DNA of 64,000 nt from Deuterostichococcus epilithicus (lineage: Eukaryota; Chlorophyta; Trebouxiophyceae; Prasiolales; Stichococcaceae), in assembly GCA_033439295.1 (NCBI GenBank), contig JAVTLE010000013.1:682001-746000 (forward strand). Direction: 5' to 3'. How positions within the stretch are numbered: position 1 is the stretch's first letter; each line of letters starts with the position of its first letter. A program made the position numbers and the translations under genes. Under the pieces are notes generated by a model. That model was not told where the DNA came from and made no database searches. It was given only the letters and a program-made list of their open reading frames with translations. Below, piece after piece: positions 23,930 through 36,100 of the stretch.

Positions 23930-24860
23930 ACGTGCCGTGTCCTGGCTCACCTCGCGTTCCTCGTTCCAGGTGGCATGCTGCATGGCACGACTGGCGGAAA
24001 ACATGCGCTCCTCCAGAATTAGGCATGTGAGCGCCGCCTCCTGGAGTTCTGCCTCCTCAGCTTCCTGCTGCTTCCACTGCGCTGCGCTCTTACCCGCGAG
24101 CAGCCACCTGGCACATTATGGTGCAGCATGTCTGACCTGGCCCTTCCACTGACCGAAATCTGCAGCAACCTGAAGGCAGAGTGGCTTGGCAAAGTCAGCT
24201 TCGAACGAGCGAGCGGCATCGGCACTGGTGGCTGCACCTTTTGACGGCGGGCATCCACACCAGATTGTGTTGCCGAGCGGGTCTCACCTGACAGGGCTGC
24301 TCACAACATGGCCCAACTGCCACAGGACCCGTGGCGGCAGCGGCGGCTGACTTGCTGTGGTACCTGAAGCGACCATGTGGTTTCCTTTGCTGCTGCCGCC
24401 TCCACCAGCTTCGAGCTCGGCTCTGGCACTCCAGCTGCAGCCAGCGCCGCCATTAGCCTGCCACAGCAGTAGACTACGATGATCACCGCCGCAGCACAGC
24501 ATTTCCATGTATGGTATTGATACCGCCGCTCAATTCAGCTGTCTACCTGCATGCGAGCCTGACGACCTCCTGCCAGGCAACCTCAATTCGGCGCTACAGG
24601 ATTGCGTCATCGGCTAGAGGCCTGACGGTGCAAATTGCACACTGCTTTTCCGCTGGAAGGCGTTGATGAATATGCACCCAGATTTTCCGCAAAAGGCATC
24701 CCAGAGGCTGGCCTCTGCCGACTTTCAGCCTCACCAGCCTTGACGCACCGAAGAGCCATGACTGAATACCTACCTGGTGTGGAGGGCTGGACGCGCCCGA
24801 AATTACAAAGGCCGCAAACGCCAGGAGGGCAGCTGCCAGAGGTAGCACACGGCGGCACAT
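19014..24860 (-). CDS. Large secretory or membrane low-complexity protein of unknown function
   Basis: Splice-consistent minus-strand exons start at the ATG at 24860 with a signal peptide or membrane anchor (MCRRVLPLAAALLAFAAF...). A second hydrophobic exon follows near 24400-24490 (AAVIIVVYCCGRLMAALAA). Next come helical exons near 24190-24250 and 23960-24085 (EAEEAELQEAAL; SASRAMQHATWNEERE), a long Ala-rich exon (about 23120-23745), a Pro/Gly/Ala exon (about 22376-22845), an Ala/Trp exon with a possible membrane helix LLWAQAALFLLYLPAWLQ (about 21900-22163), a Gly/Pro/Ala exon with an 11-Gly run (about 20672-21660), a helical exon (20232-20369) and a Ser/Ala/Pro exon ending GNNTE. I do not recognise a family. 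It could conceivably be two genes, because the low complexity hides homology. Confidence 0.5.
23894..23927. repeat. (AC)n microsatellite
   Basis: About 17 AC units lie in an intron of the large minus-strand gene. Confidence 0.9.
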
Positions 24861-25286
24861 GGCCAAGCAATCCTGCCTGTCAGCCAGAAGCGCGAAGCGC
24901 ATCGAAGGCATACTTTGAGAACCGTCGGAGGTGGGGAAGTGGCAGAGGAGGCTCTGGCCCGGTCAAGGTTTGGCTCGTGAAGGAAATCCGCCAGAAATTG
25001 CAACGGCGGTTTACCAAAGTCCTTTAAAATAGTTATCCAGGTCTATGTGAACAGCAAAAAAGAGTGCAGTAAAGCCTTCAGAGCGGCAGCCAAGCACAGC
25101 GCCGCACACAAATCTGAAGTTGATGCAAATCAAACGCCCTTCCGGCACGCGCGCCATGCCGACAGTGACACAGCTATTGATTCCAACATCGCGAACTTCA
25201 GGTCCAGAGAGAGATGCAACGCTGAGAATTTAAGGCGAAACGGCAGTGTTATCTTTTCCCCCAAGTCTGACCCCGAACCTTGTAGC
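24861..25286. other. Intergenic region, head-to-tail minus-strand genes
   Basis: It lies upstream of the 24860 start and downstream of the first LEA-like gene. No coding frame was recognised. It presumably holds the promoter of the gene starting at 24860. Confidence 0.45.
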
Positions 25287-26825
25287 TCACAGCTCCGAGC
25301 TCCTGGAGATGGACTCTCGGACATCTGCCGCCGCATCCGCTGCCGCTTGGCCCGCCGCCTGCATGTGCACACAATCAGACTCAGAATCAAGCTGGTTGAC
25401 TGCTTCTCGGTACCTTACCTCTCGGCAGAGCAACACCGTGCGGGATACAGTGTGCGCATGTCAGATGTTTTCCCCCAGATGGTCGTGTAGGACATGGGAT
25501 TCGGCTGGATCCAGCAGAAAGTCCTTCCTCATTCACCTGTGCCTTTTTGGACACTGCATCCAGTCCCCCGTCCACTGCGGTATTGGCGCTGTCGAAAGCG
25601 CCCGCCGCCTGGTGGTGGGCAGCCTTTGCCGCCCCGACGACCGCTTCACCTGCACACAGCAGCCAACACCCTGGACTTCCGAAGTACGAAGGCATATTGC
25701 CAACGGGGAGACGTCAGATGTTAGTGTTATAAACTGCTGTCGGTCTCCACTGTGTGCTGTACTTGTGACGGCTCCAGCAAAAGGCGCAGCTACACACATA
25801 TATATATGTGTGTGTGTGTGTATATGTATAAATCAAAGGACCACCTGCGCCGGAGACTGCATCCGAAGCCCGCTGCTGCGTGGTCCGTGAAGGTGCAACC
25901 CAATCCGACACCTGTTGCGGCAAGTGCCGCAGGACGTAGACCTACAAGGCATGGTCCGATGTGTCTGGTGGTACATCAGCGAACGCTGCTGTGAAGCATC
26001 GATAAATAAGGCCGTACCCAGGTGACACGTCAGCGTGAGCTTTGTGGGTCGTAAGTACAGTGCCTTACCTCTGCATATTTTTGAACGTTCTGTGCATAGG
26101 CGTGCCAGTAATGCCACGCCCGCACCGACTTCTCCGCGAAGGTGCCCCACCATGTGTCCTCCTGCGCAGGGGTTCCGCCGGATCGATCAAACTGCCAGCT
26201 GATGGATGCAAGTCTTGATGCACAGAGCGTGCTATGGTTGGACTCGATCCGTCATGATGGAGAGAACTTTCCGACTCGCGCAACCTTGCAGAGCCACCTC
26301 ACACGTGATCGGGGCTGCAACATTTAGAACGTTTCCGGAAGGAGGGAGGGGGGGGGGACTCACGCCATACTGCATCTTGCGCTGGTGCGCCTCCTGCGTC
26401 TGCTCTGCCGTCCGGGCGGCAGCCTCGAAACTCTCCTGGTGGCTGGGCTTCTCGTTCCACCACCCGCTCACCTGCGCAACACAAGCGTTCTCGCAACGGA
26501 GGTTCCGGGGGCGTCGTGACGAATGCAGAGATTGCATGTGCTGCAGCCTGCAGGCAGGGCGCTGCAGCTGGGCCACAGCAGTGAAGGGGACTGCATCGCA
26601 CCATGTCGGCGACCTTCTCGATGATGCCCGCCTGCGAGGATCCAACGAAGCAGGTGAAAAATCGAAGCAGGGGAAAAACGGCAAGCTCGACAGTGTTGTC
26701 TGGTGCATGGTACTAACGGCACGCGAAAGCTGCAGACTTGCCTCATCCGCCCGTGCGAGAGGGACGCTCGTTGACAGCAGCACTATAGTTACACCGAAGA
26801 GGATACAAAAGCATCTCTTTGCCAT
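25287..26825 (-). CDS. LEA-like secreted amphipathic-helix protein (cluster member 1)
   Basis: The start ATG at 26825 opens a clear signal peptide: basic MAKR, a hydrophobic core, and PLARA-DE as a likely cleavage site. Exons follow: AGIIEKVADM (about 26595-26624), SGWWNEKPSHQESFEAAART and EQTQEAHQRKMQYG (about 26362-26470), EDTWWGTFAEKSVRAWHYWH to QNVQKYAE (about 26070-26163), EAVVGAAKAAHHQAAGAF to DAVSKKAQ (about 25540-25650), and AAGQAADAAADVRESISRSS then EL with stop TGA at 25289. The Ala/Lys/Asp/Glu helical pattern matches its two neighbours. The first donor reads GAG|GCAAGT, so intron 1 looks like a GC-AG intron. One junction (before the 25650 exon) does not match phase, so a small exon may be missed. 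The protein ends in SSEL. Confidence 0.6.
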
Positions 26826-27336
26826 CCTGCTTTGCGTTGTGGGTTCGGTGGGTACTTGATGGGTGTGCTTGCGCCGCGCCGAACGGCGCCCTGTTTGTGA
26901 GGAATACCGCCGTGGTCGGAACAGGTGATTCACATCGTCTTTCCACTGGGAAGCGACTTTCCGATATCGCCTCCCTGTTTACCTTGTAAAGATCTGCTTG
27001 CGAGCACGCGGGAAGCTGCTATGAAGCCAGATGGCGGCCAAGTAAGCGGTTTAGTGCACCCATGGGACACATTGATACACCGAGGTAGTCTCGCGTTAAA
27101 TCGAAGCACCCAATCATCAGCACCAAACCGTGGAAAAGAGCAGCAGCGCATGCATGGTGTTTTGAAGAATATCACCAACGCTGCGCTAAACGTCTACACC
27201 AGGACCGTTCTAAGAAGAGATCCCCCACTAAAACCTGTCACCTTCTCCAGTAAGCTGCCGGCAAATGTCCTGGCTTGCTCTGCATGACAGCCGCTGCACG
27301 AATCATCTTCGCTTGCAAACTTCCACTGCCGAGCAT
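26826..27336. other. Intergenic region within the LEA-like cluster
   Basis: It separates cluster members 1 and 2. It is relatively AT-rich compared with the exons. No coding frame was recognised, and it is the likely promoter of member 1. Confidence 0.45.
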
Positions 27337-30300
27337 CTACAACTCCGAGTGCACGAAGTCACGCGCCGCCTCGGCACCCTCTGCGCCCTTGTCCGCGGCG
27401 ATCTTGATGCCCTCCCGCGTCGCCTGTGTCATGACAGCAGCGAATGAGTCCAGCATCAAGCACGGCACAGCTGTAATGGCGTCGTGGGACCCAAAACCGT
27501 TTATGTATCCACCCTGCACCCTGGTAAAGCTTCCAGGCCGCAGCCAGTGAACCACCAGCCGCGTGCAATGGCACTCGTGGCGCCTCCCACCTGCGAGGCG
27601 CGCTGGCTGGCCGTCTGCGCCTTGTGCGACGCCGAGGCGGCAGCCTCCTTGGTCGCCTGCGCGGTGCCGGCGGCGGCGTCCTGCGCCGACCCGGCGGCGT
27701 CTGAGGCGGTGCGCTTCGTGGCGTCCACGCCCGCCTTGGCGGTATCGGCGGCGCTGGCCGCAGCGTCCTTCGCCGTGGCCTTGGCGCTCTTGTAGGCCTG
27801 CGGGCACAGCCAGAGCATGTCAGTCCGGCCAGTGTGGATTACACAGGTGCGCTTGCTGATCAGTCCCGGCGAGATCAGCAGCCATGGCAATAAGAGTGCT
27901 GCGAGGGCGGGCCGGCCCAGCACTGATGCGCTTGCCCGATAGCCGGTGTGCTCCAGGACATGACCATAGCAGGCTCCTCTCGCGTGCTAAAACCCTGGAG
28001 AGATGGCTGGAAAGCACAAAACAGCACACCAGTTCGAGAGGAATACATCATGTCTCGCCAGCCGCCGGGCACCGCACCTCCTGGCCCGAGGCGGCGTACT
28101 CGGATGCGGCCTCCCGGGCGCGCTGCGACGCAACCTCTGCCTCCCTCAGGTACTCGTCCTTCTTCTTGCCCGCCTGCTGGCCTGCCTGGACCGCGGCGTC
28201 GTAGGCCTTGTTCCCGGCGTCCGCCGCGGCGTCGTACGCCTGGCCGCTCACATCAGCAGCCCTGTCGGCCGCCTGGCCGGCGGCCTGCCTGGTCGCGCCC
28301 ACGGCCTGCGAGGCGGTGCCCGACGCGCTGGCGCCGGCGTCTGCAGCGGCGTCATAGGCCGCGCTGCCCGTGTCCGCGGCAGCGTCGTAGGCCTGGTCGG
28401 CGGCGTGCTTGGTCGCGCCCGCAGCCTGCGAGGCGCGGCCACGGACCTGCTGCGCGGTGCTGGACGCGACATCGGCGGCCTTGTTGTAGGTGTCGGCGGC
28501 GCCCTTCGCCTGCAACGCAGTCTCAGACGGTCTCAGCTGGTGGAGGCTTCAGGGGCAGGGCCTTGTGGAAAGTGCCAAGCCAGCAAGCTGCAGACTTTTG
28601 AGACCTGTGCCTTGCGCAGGTGCACCAGCTGTCGATCGTGCAGGGCACATGCCAGAGACCCAAACAACATACGCGCATGCATGTGAAGCGCACCGTCTGG
28701 TCGGCAGTGTCCCCGGCATACTGCTTCAAATCCTCGGCCTTGTCGGAGGCAAGTCCCACAGCAGCGGCGGCGCGGTGCAGCAGGCTCTCGCCCTGCAAGT
28801 GCAGCACAGAACCTACTGGGTCAGCTGCAGATTTCATGCCTACACAGCGAGCACACAGCAAGGACAAGGTTGTGACCTCCGCATGCTCCTGATGTTTTCC
28901 AGTGGCAATTAGGCATGGTCCTCAGCGGCGATGAGGCATAAATACTGAATGTTGCGGTGCACACGACTTCCTTGAAGCGCTGGGGGGTTTACCGCCCTTG
29001 GAGCTTCGTCTTGCTGACTGAATTGTGCAACCCTACCCACATCCGGTTCGAGGGAAGGAAAACCACCTGTGCGGCAGCCTGGTCCTTGGCCTGCTGTGCC
29101 GCCTGCGTGGCAGACGCGGCGGTGTCCTGGGCAGTCTGAGAGGCGTCGCCGGCGGCGCGGCGCGCCTTGGCAGTGGCATCCGAAGCTGTGTCAGCAGCGG
29201 CGTCGTAGCCGCGGCTGGCGATGTCGGCGGCGTTGTCATACCTGCGCCAGCCACGAAGAGAAGGGGAGATGAAGCGGGAAACAGATGAGAGGTGAACCTG
29301 AAGTGGCAGTGCCCTAGCTAGTCAACGGGCTTCAATCGCAGCAAGCCGCCGCACTGCCTGCGCTGGCTGCCTCTACATGACGGTGCAAAAAAGTAAGATT
29401 GCGCACTGCACAGAGCGAGTAAGAGACATACCCCTTGCTGGCCTGGTCGCTGGCGGTCTCCTTAGCCTGTGCTGCCGTGTCAGAAGCCAGGCCCACAGCG
29501 GCGGCGGCCTTGTGCAGCAGCCCCTCGCCCTGAGGACGAGCCAATGCGAGTCAACCCACTGTCTGATGCTGTGAGAATTGATTGACCGCGCATTGCCTGA
29601 AGATGCACACGGGACTGGAGTGGGCCGCCAGTGGCAATGTAGAAGAGCGTCTTGACAGCATCAGCACACTGCCTGCAGGCGCTTCCACCGCATGTAATCT
29701 GACCTGCTGCGCAGCCTGATCCTTGGCCTGCTGCGCCTGGTCGCTGGCGGCGCGCCCTGTGCCGGCGGCGGCGTCATAGCCACGGCTGGCGATGTCGGCA
29801 GCGTTGTCGTACCTGCCCGGAAAATGACATCGGCAAGTCAATCCCAGGACACACCACGAGACCTGGACACCACGAACCGCCAATGCAGACTGACAAAGCA
29901 AACTGAGGGGGGGAGACACCTGGCGAGCAGCCAGGCACAGAATGCAGCGAAGCATAGTGCGGCATGGGACACCACGACTAGAAGTCGAGATGACACACAG
30001 GATGTGGTATGCAAAACATGCGCACCCCTTGCTGGCCTGGTCCTTGGCGGCGTCTTTTGCCTCGGAAGCCTTGTCGGAGGCCAGACCCACCGCAGCGGCA
30101 GCCCGGTGCAGCAGACCCTCGCCCTGTGCGCAGGACCCAAAGAGTGTATGTCAGCACCGGCGAGTGTTGATTACGCCAGATTGGTTGCTGCCCAGCTGAA
30201 CAGAGGTAAGTTGTTGACATGCGTCAGCTGCATGAATCCACAGGGGTGCAGGAGGGACAGAGGAACAAACAGTACCTGGTCCTGAGTGGCTGTTACAGCG

Positions 30301-32269
30301 TCAGCGGCGGCGCCCTTTGCAGAGTCGTAGCCCGCCTGGGCCTGCAGGGAAGGGTATGGTCCGTGCCATGTTCTGACGGGGCTTCAGGCAGGCAAACAGG
30401 AAGAGCGCAGAGGCAGCGTGGCGAGGGTCATAGACATCCACTGGGACAGCTGTTCAGCTCATTAGTAGGCAGCACAGATGCATGTTTATGTAAGGCTGCA
30501 AACCTGCTTGGAGGCGGTGTCGGCGGCACCGGCGGCATACTGCTTGCCGGTCTCGGCGGCGTCCGCAGCGTACTGCTTGCCTGTCTCGGCCTGGTCGGAG
30601 GTCCAGCCGACAGCGCGCTTCGCCTTATCCACGATGCCGTCAGCCTACCCGGACAGTTGCAAACGGTGAACACACACTTCGGAACACGAAAAGCTGGTAA
30701 ACAGCAAACTACAGCTGAGTTCTGCCGAGACGCTGCAACCAGCTGTTTGCCGCAAAAGGCAGATCACGCGGCACCCCTACCCCTGCTGCATGTCCATCAC
30801 GCGCCAAGGTGGCAGCGCTTGAGCCACTGCGCCTCAAACATTCAAGACTGCAGCATGGAGCGGCAAAGCAGTCCGATCATAGATCTATGAGAAAATTCGA
30901 GTACTTAAAAATAATATTAAAAAGCAAATAGATAAACCACACCTGGTCTGCGGCGGCGTCCTTCACCTGGTCGGCGGTCGCGCCCGCCTTGCGCTGCTGC
31001 TCCTCAAACTGCTTGGACGCGCGGGCGATGCCCTCCGCAGCGCGCGCACGGGCAGAGTCGTACCCTGCACCTGCGGGCAGGCGCGGGATGCACGGTCGGC
31101 CAAGGCCCACGGCTGACACCGCATGAACGGGTTTGCGCCAAAAAAACTGCGTGATAGTTCTCCCTGGTGTCTGTGGTCATGACAGAAGCAGCCTCAGGTG
31201 TCCAGACGCAGCTGCGCCATTTGCATCTGCGTGCTGTGCGAGTGCGTGTGCAAGTCCGTGCCCACAGTCTCGTTCACAACATAAAGAAGGTTTCAGAGTG
31301 CACCTGCCCGTGAAGCTGCATCGGCGGAGCTGTCAGCGACGGCCTCAGCCTGGTCGGACGTCCACCCCACAGCCCGCTTTGCCTTGTCGACGATGCCCTC
31401 AGCCTGCGATCGAGCATGAAGACAGTTTCAAGACTGCCTCGACTAGAAGCCAAACCACGAAGAGCGCGCGAGGGGCCATTGCTGTACAAGCTCACAGATG
31501 CCGGGTACCGTCGAAGTCTACGACACCGAGCGCAGAACCACCAAGAGAGGCTTCGGAACGACGCACCGGCTCGCTGTGGACGACGTCCTCAACTACATTT
31601 GCGGCCGCCGTCTTTGCGTGCTCGTAGCTCTCAGCGGCCTCCTCCGACGCACTGCCCTGCGCAGAACAGGATGACATACACCTGAATAGCGCGTCCATAG
31701 GGGAGCTGGTGCCTGAATCTGGCGATCAGGATGAGGCCCTCACGATTTAACGATCCGTCTGCACATCCGTCTGCAGAAAGCGCTTCATGACGCAGCAGAA
31801 CCGCCGCCAGTGTGGCGCTCATCAACATGCTGGCTCGCGGGGTGGAGCAAGCCGATTCGAACTGTATTGGCGACTCAAGTGTATCTGATTTCCCAGTGAG
31901 CTGGTGTTCATGATGCTTGAGAGCGTGCAGTCACCATGTCAGCAACCAAATGCATGAGCAGCAGCTGACATGTGAAATCCCGAAAGAACCGTCGGACAGC
32001 CGGCAAGCGTCTTGCGAATGATGCATGAGACATTCAAGAATGACTTCGTGTTCGAGGGCTGGCGCCCGGCACATGCTCGACTGCATCCGACACGCTCGGA
32101 ACGGTCTCCGAGACGGCGAGTCAGCGCCGCTTCTGCATCGACGATGCGCTCCACGGTCACGCGGCTCGATTGAACAACGCACCTTCGCGCTTCCCAGAGC
32201 ATGCACGTCTGCCAGCAGCGTCGTGCAGAGCAGCAGCCCCAGGCACAGCACCGCCGTTCCGCGATGCAT
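27337..32269 (-). CDS. LEA-like modular protein with signal peptide and C-terminal HSEL (cluster member 2)
   Basis: A 14-exon model of about 640 codons is splice-phase consistent throughout. Exon 1 (32183-32269) is a signal peptide, MHRGTAVLCLGLLLCTTL then ADVHA|LG. Five exons carry an 'A' module: GIVDKAKRAVGWTSDQAE near 31405 and 30645, and GEGLLHRAAAAVGLASDKA or close variants at 30026-30123, 29432-29529 and 28694-28792. Alternating 'B' exons begin GYDSA or GYDNAADIASRGYDAAA (31075, 30342, 29815, 29246). A long exon (about 28080-28512) repeats YDAAADAG-type 11-residue helices. The last exon ends ARDFVHSEL. The sequence is Ala/Lys/Asp/Gln-rich, nearly without hydrophobic or aromatic core residues apart from Tyr, like group-3 LEA proteins, which protect membranes and enzymes during drying or freezing. 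The ER-lumen location is inferred from the two termini. Confidence 0.75.
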
Positions 32270-33160
32270 GGTTGGTTTCTTCGTGTGGCTGCCGCTTGCG
32301 CTGTCTATAGCTGCAATCGATGAATCCCGCAATCAGGTTTTTGCTTTCGCACGGGACAGGCTCAAACTCTGTTTTGCATCAATTTGATGCCTCCTCCCTC
32401 CAATGGACATCCAACAGCTGCCTAGAAGTCGGCCGCGCACACACGTGCGCAGATTTCCTTCCAGGGAGTTGAAAATCGTTGCACCCTGGGGCAGCAGCGG
32501 TCGCTTCAGCGGCAGAAGGGAAGTCTGCCGCGCAGCAACGGATTCCAGCCGATAAAGGGCACATGAGTGCAGAAGACGTGGATGCAAGCGCTGAGGTGAA
32601 TGAAATAACTTTCCCGGTTCATGGTCTGTGAAGCGAAGGTTGCGGCAGGTGGTTCCCCTCTAGAGGCAGGGTGGCAACAGACAGGATGGCAGTCGTGAGA
32701 GGAAGCAGGTGATTACTGGGAGAGAACCCCTTTGTCTTACATGGGAGCAAAATCAGGGGTGTCCAAGAATGGCTGCGACACAGCCGTTCAGCTGCATCAG
32801 CATTGTTCGGTTCCCTAACCTGAACAGCCGTCAAGAATGCAAGACGAGCAAGCCTTGCCCCAACACCCTGAACCCTATGCGACCTTCCGCGACCAGTGTC
32901 CAGTGGCGCCGTGCACTCAAAACCCCTATCTCTCTCCATATCGTCACGCGACGCCGGTACTGCACGACGACTGTCCCTTCAGCTGCCTCGTGCGGCCAAC
33001 TGCTCCACCACAGTCCAAAGCCGCCATCTAATTCGTGGCCTGGTGGTAAGTCTCCTGTGGCAGTACCACACCACAACTCGTCAGCTCACCTATCCAGCAG
33101 TGCATTCAGAATCACCGCCACCTGCAGAGCATAGGTATGTGACAAGCAGGTTGCAAGGTT
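32270..33160. other. Intergenic region within the LEA-like cluster
   Basis: About 890 bp upstream of the signal-peptide start at 32269 and downstream of member 3. The frames present look like chance reading frames. It is a probable promoter region for member 2. Confidence 0.5.
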
Positions 33161-36100
33161 TCAGACAAAGAGTTCCACCAAAAGGCGAGAGTCCCGGACC
33201 TGCGCGCGGTGCTTGGCCTGCTGTGCCGCCTCTTGGGCGCGGTGCGCTGCCTCCTCTGCCGTCAGGCCTGCCGAGCCGGAGGCGCTGCGCGCAGCATCGG
33301 CAGCAGCCTGCGTCCAGCAATAACCAAGCATGAGAGGAGTGTGACTCGCAGCCCCTAGACTTAGTGAATGCAGGCGAGGCAGACGGCGTGCTGCAAGTCA
33401 ATCTGCCAACAGCGCTGACAAAGCTCGGCAGCACAATGCTGGAAGAACAGCGCCGCAATGCGAGATCCCACCTGTGCCTGCTCAGAAGTGTACTGCTGTG
33501 CATTGCCAGCAGCATTGGCGGTTGCCTGGTATGCCTGGCCTGCCTTGGCCTTGGCGGCGGCCGCAGCCTCCGCCGACTTGTCATACCCGGCCTGAGCGTA
33601 GTCCTGCCGTGTTGTAAAGCAGCACATCGTCAGCACATGCGGAGTTGAAGACACAAAGGATGCTGCAGCAAGGAGGATAGGACGGGATGGCATCGGAGGC
33701 TAACACCTGCCCTACTCCAGGTCGCCACTAGTCCAGGTCGCCACCAGGGGGCCCAGGACTCCGGGTTGTAAGAGGTGCGGAAGCGGGTGTGCACGTGTTC
33801 AGGATGTTTCTCACCGAGGCAGTGTTGGCGGCGTCCTTGGAGGCATCATATGCCTGGCCGGCGGTCTCCTGGGCGGAGCCGGCGGCGCGGCTGCCAATGT
33901 CGCCGGCAGCGGCGGTGGCGCCCTGGGCAGAGCGTGCTGCGCCGCGGCCGCCGGACACGATGCCGGCAGCGGCCTCCTGCGCGGCCTTGTATGCCTCGCT
34001 GGCGGCCTGCAATCATGGTGAAGTCGTGGTCGTCAGCCTCAAAAGGGTTGCATTTCCTCGAATCGGTTGTCGCAGGCTGACAGTCAAACGGGCCAGCTGT
34101 CGGACAGCTGCAACGACCCAGCAATGCTGCACATATCTGCAGCACGTCTCAAATCGCTGCGATGCACTACAGCATGCACCATCTCGGATGCTTTGCACAC
34201 AGCGACAGGATGGCAGGAAGCCAGATAGAGATGCGCACGTTGGCGGTGTGGTCGTAGGCGTTGCCGGCGCGGTCCTTGGCGGCATCGTAGTGCTGCGTGC
34301 TCGGAAGCTTGGCGGGCCCCGACAGCACGTGGCCCAGCTTGGCCAGCCAGCCCTGCAGTGCGATACAAGAAGTTGCACACGGATTCTCGTGAATGCTGTG
34401 CTCTCGTGGACCTCGTGAAAACGTGAGCCAGGTGTTCCAATTGGGCAACAGGTGCGGTGGATGCGCTGCCTTTCTTCAGTGGCAAGGGCCTCGACCAGCA
34501 AGGCCACAGCACCGGCAGCAAGGCAGAGACTCAATGTTGTTCCGGTGTGAGTTGTGAGTTGTGTATCTTAGATTGGGATGCAACACAGGCAGTCTGCAGA
34601 CCTGCTTGGAGGCGTGCTCGGCGCGCCACTGGGCCTCGGTGGAGAGGCGGCGCTGGCGGTCCGCCTCCTCCGCCGCCTTGGTCTTGATGCCGAACAACAG
34701 CTGCCGCACCTTGTCAGGCACGTTCTGCGCCTGCACACAGGGTCACACACAGGGTCGCACAGGTTTCAGAACCAGCATGTGGCGCCACACCAGTGAGCGG
34801 CACTTGGGTCCACGCATCGAGAGGCTAGGGCAGCCTTTGGGAGGCGGACGGGGTGCTGAGGAACTGCTGCGGGCGTTGGAACACTTGGCACATGTCAGTC
34901 AAGCATGTATCTGTGGATTGTCTGGCCCCTAAACCCTGAATCGCAGAAGGTTGCGCGCCTGCTGCTTGGCCTGAGTAGCGGTGTCTTTGGTGTAGTCAGC
35001 GGCGTCTTGCGCCGTCTGCTGGGCGTACTCGGCGGCGTTTGCGGCGTTGTTCTTGCCAGCGGCGTACGCACCCTCGGCCTGTGGCGTCGCCCGGACTGCC
35101 GTCAGGTTTGGGTGCGCTGGTGAGCTAAGCGGGTTCTCTAGTCGGGTCACGGGCCCGCTGATTCTCGAGTCCTTGCAACATGCCTACTGCAGCAGAATGC
35201 AAATGAAAGGGGAAGAGGTCGAGGCCTGCCGAACAGGAAAGATGTACAGCGAAATGCACATATCTGCAGGCAGCAACGACAGCAGCACCTGCACTTGGCG
35301 CACGGACTTGCGCAGCACGAAGGCCTTGGCCTGCTCCCACACGGTGGGCTCCGGCAGCGCGCGCCTGGTTTTGTCCTGGGCGTACCCCTTCACCTCCTCC
35401 CAGCTGGGGATCGACTGCCAGTACTTGCTCGTCTCGCCGTAGCCGCCGCCGAAGGCATACCGCCCACGCTCATACAGGCTGTGCGCCTGCAGGGCGAAGC
35501 ACGTCGGGTTTGAAAGTGATCGGCATGTCTCCCTGGAGGTCGGCATGATAGCCTGGGGACAGCCAGCCAGAACGAGTGCGTCCGGTTTCATTTCGCAGCT
35601 GTCCCACCGCCACAGCAGGGGCAGCCGCCGCAGGCTGTGTGGCTTGCGCCCGTCGCAGGGACGCCGACCGCTGCAGTTCAACATCCGGCGCAAAGCCCCT
35701 TGCAGAATGTGCTCTCCATCAACAGCAAGTTGGTTTTCGGACATGGCCGCCGCTGAAGGTTGCGCCGCCCAGATGTTACATGCCAGTCAGGAAACTGTGC
35801 AATGAGCAATGTCCCAATTGCATCAAACGTCGCTACGTTGGAATTCATTGACGAGCCTTCACTACGGAGCGACGGGCCTGCGGAAACGGCAAGCGAACCA
35901 GCCGAAATGCTGACTCGACGGGTCCGTCGCTGGCGTCGATACTTCACCAAACTGCATCATAACCTCACCTTGTGCTCGACAGACTCGAAAGCGACGTAGC
36001 TCGTCGAGACCGCCACTGCCCCGATTAAAAGGCTGGTTACAAGCAGCGTGGAAGTTGACAGGAAGCCGCCGTTCCCCCTGTCTTTTTCAGGCGTCTTCAA

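Noticed and set aside
25796-25833. ACACATATATATGTGTGTGTG stretch as a possible promoter or origin
   Set aside because: It is a simple dinucleotide repeat inside an intron of the LEA-like gene, with no other supporting signal.
31939-32202. Second minus-strand frame overlapping the signal-peptide exon
   Set aside because: It has no ATG and lies in a different phase. The frame with MHRGTAVLCLGLLL joins in phase to the next exon.
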